Assembly: GCF_000732535.1 (NCBI RefSeq) | Contig: NZ_APNK01000002.1 | Coordinates: 248,001-312,000 of the forward strand | DNA: 64,000 bases | DNA from: Salinisphaera hydrothermalis C41B8 | GTDB taxonomy: Bacteria > Pseudomonadota > Gammaproteobacteria > Nevskiales > Salinisphaeraceae | Direction of reading: 5' to 3' | Shown: positions 63,364-64,000 of the stretch, piece after piece | Numbering within the stretch: the first letter of the stretch is position 1 | How the letters are laid out: each line of letters begins with the position of its first letter | Notes under the pieces: generated by a model | What the model saw: the letters and a program-made list of their open reading frames with translations, nothing else | Database searches by the model: none | Told to the model about the DNA's origin: nothing | Program-made: the position numbers and the translations under genes

Positions 63364-64000
63364 ATGTTTCGACGCCCTTCGCCTCGCCGCCTGCTGTCGC
63401 TGATCCTTGCGCTCGGTCTCGTAGCCGCACTCGCCGGCTGCGGTCAGTCCGATTCCAATTCGGCTCAGGCTTCGAACGAAAGCACGTCCGGAACGCAGCC
63501 CGCCAAGGTGAAGGCCCAGATCGGTTATATGCCGATCCTGCCCGACGCCCAGCTCTTCGTGAATCTGGAAGACGGCGGTATCGCCAAGGCCGGCATCGAT
63601 CCGGATCTGGTGTCGTTCCAGAACGGCCCGGCCATGGTGCAGGCGTTGGCCTCGGGCCAGCTCGATATCGCTTATTTCGGCATCGGCCCGACCATGGTGG
63701 CGCGCTCCAAGGGCGCGAACATTCGTGTGGTGGCTTCGAACATCATCCAGCAGATCAGCGTAGTCGCGCTCGGCGATCTCGCCCCCTATTTCGAAAACGG
63801 CGACCCGGCCACGGCGTTTGCGCGCTTCCGCAAAGGAACCGGTCATAAAGCCAAGATCTCGACCTTTCCGGTCGGCTCGGTGCCACAAACCGTGTTCGCC
63901 TACTGGCTGAAGAACAAGCTGCACGCGGATCCGTCGGATGTCGACGTGATCTACCAGGGCACCTCGCAGGTCCAGCAGTCGCTGCTGACCGGCGCCGTCG
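63364..64000 (+). CDS. ABC transporter substrate-binding lipoprotein, NMT1/SsuA-like (partial)
   Basis: The first 212 residues of a protein cut by the right edge. A signal peptide ends in the lipobox LAGC, so it is a lipoprotein despite the Gram-negative context. The domain begins QIGYMPILPDAQLFVNLEDGGIAKAGIDPDLVSFQNGPAMVQALASGQLDIAYFGIGPTM, the pattern of NMT1/SsuA/NrtA periplasmic binding proteins for sulfonates, nitrate or thiamine-precursor-like ligands. The QNGPAMVQAL and DIAYFGIGP strands line the ligand cleft. Permease and ATPase genes are expected beyond the window. The ligand cannot be decided. Confidence 0.88.
   Translation, partial: MFRRPSPRRLLSLILALGLVAALAGCGQSDSNSAQASNESTSGTQPAKVKAQIGYMPILPDAQLFVNLEDGGIAKAGIDPDLVSFQNGPAMVQALASGQLDIAYFGIGPTMVARSKGANIRVVASNIIQQISVVALGDLAPYFENGDPATAFARFRKGTGHKAKISTFPVGSVPQTVFAYWLKNKLHADPSDVDVIYQGTSQVQQSLLTGAV

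Noticed and set aside
1-64000. CRISPR array, prophage or integrative element
   Set aside because: No regularly spaced repeats, integrase, transposase or phage structural genes were found. The tRNA-Leu has no repeated 3' end or integrase gene nearby to suggest an attachment site.

Overview
The window is a 64 kb stretch of GC-rich chromosome from a gammaproteobacterium. The gene set (hrpA, purEK, rdgC, cfa, lon, a complete gsp type II secretion locus, a CCA-encoding tRNA-Leu) supports this. A halophilic or marine lineage such as Salinisphaera is a guess from the GC level and gene mix and cannot be proven from the window alone. No rRNA, CRISPR array, prophage or intact insertion sequence is visible.

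Layout: 1-15 kb is housekeeping: hrpA (cut by the left edge), an acyl-CoA thioesterase, a lipoprotein amidase, a repeat-bearing secreted protein, purEK with a FUSC membrane protein, a LemA/TPM operon, an MmcB-like nuclease with a MATE exporter, and gph. 14.4-20.2 kb is a molybdenum hydroxylase unit: XdhC chaperone, MobA/MocA-like cytidylyltransferase and the Tat-exported PaoA-PaoB-PaoC aldehyde oxidase. A degenerate orphan response regulator and tRNA-Leu(UAG) follow. 21.3-25.5 kb carries an acetolactate synthase, glyoxalase I and etfBA. 25.5-40.8 kb is the type II secretion locus: gspA-gspB on the minus strand, divergent from gspC-D-E-F-G-H-I-J-K-L-M-N, with no prepilin peptidase gene in the window.

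42.4-48.6 kb is the most interesting region. It is a compact set of seven genes: an alcohol dehydrogenase-like oxidoreductase, a PTPS-fold protein lacking canonical catalytic residues, a glycosyltransferase, a methyltransferase, a stand-alone RibD-type reductase, a GTP cyclohydrolase II with a long N-terminal domain, and a creatininase-family amidohydrolase. Together they look like a pathway that diverts GTP through a pyrimidine or pterin intermediate to a reduced, glycosylated and methylated product. I do not recognise a described product for this combination. Immediately next to it lies a 274-bp element with terminal and internal inverted repeats that resembles a MITE.

49-64 kb contains an NhaP-type antiporter, a DUF4168 secreted protein, a flavin reductase, MliC, an M42 peptidase, LrgA/LrgB, Hsp20-Lon, a polysaccharide deacetylase with a GT2 glycosyltransferase, an EmrB-type exporter, ChaC, RdgC and the start of an ABC-type substrate-binding lipoprotein. 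Gene starts were chosen by eye from Shine-Dalgarno sequences, overlaps and family N-termini.
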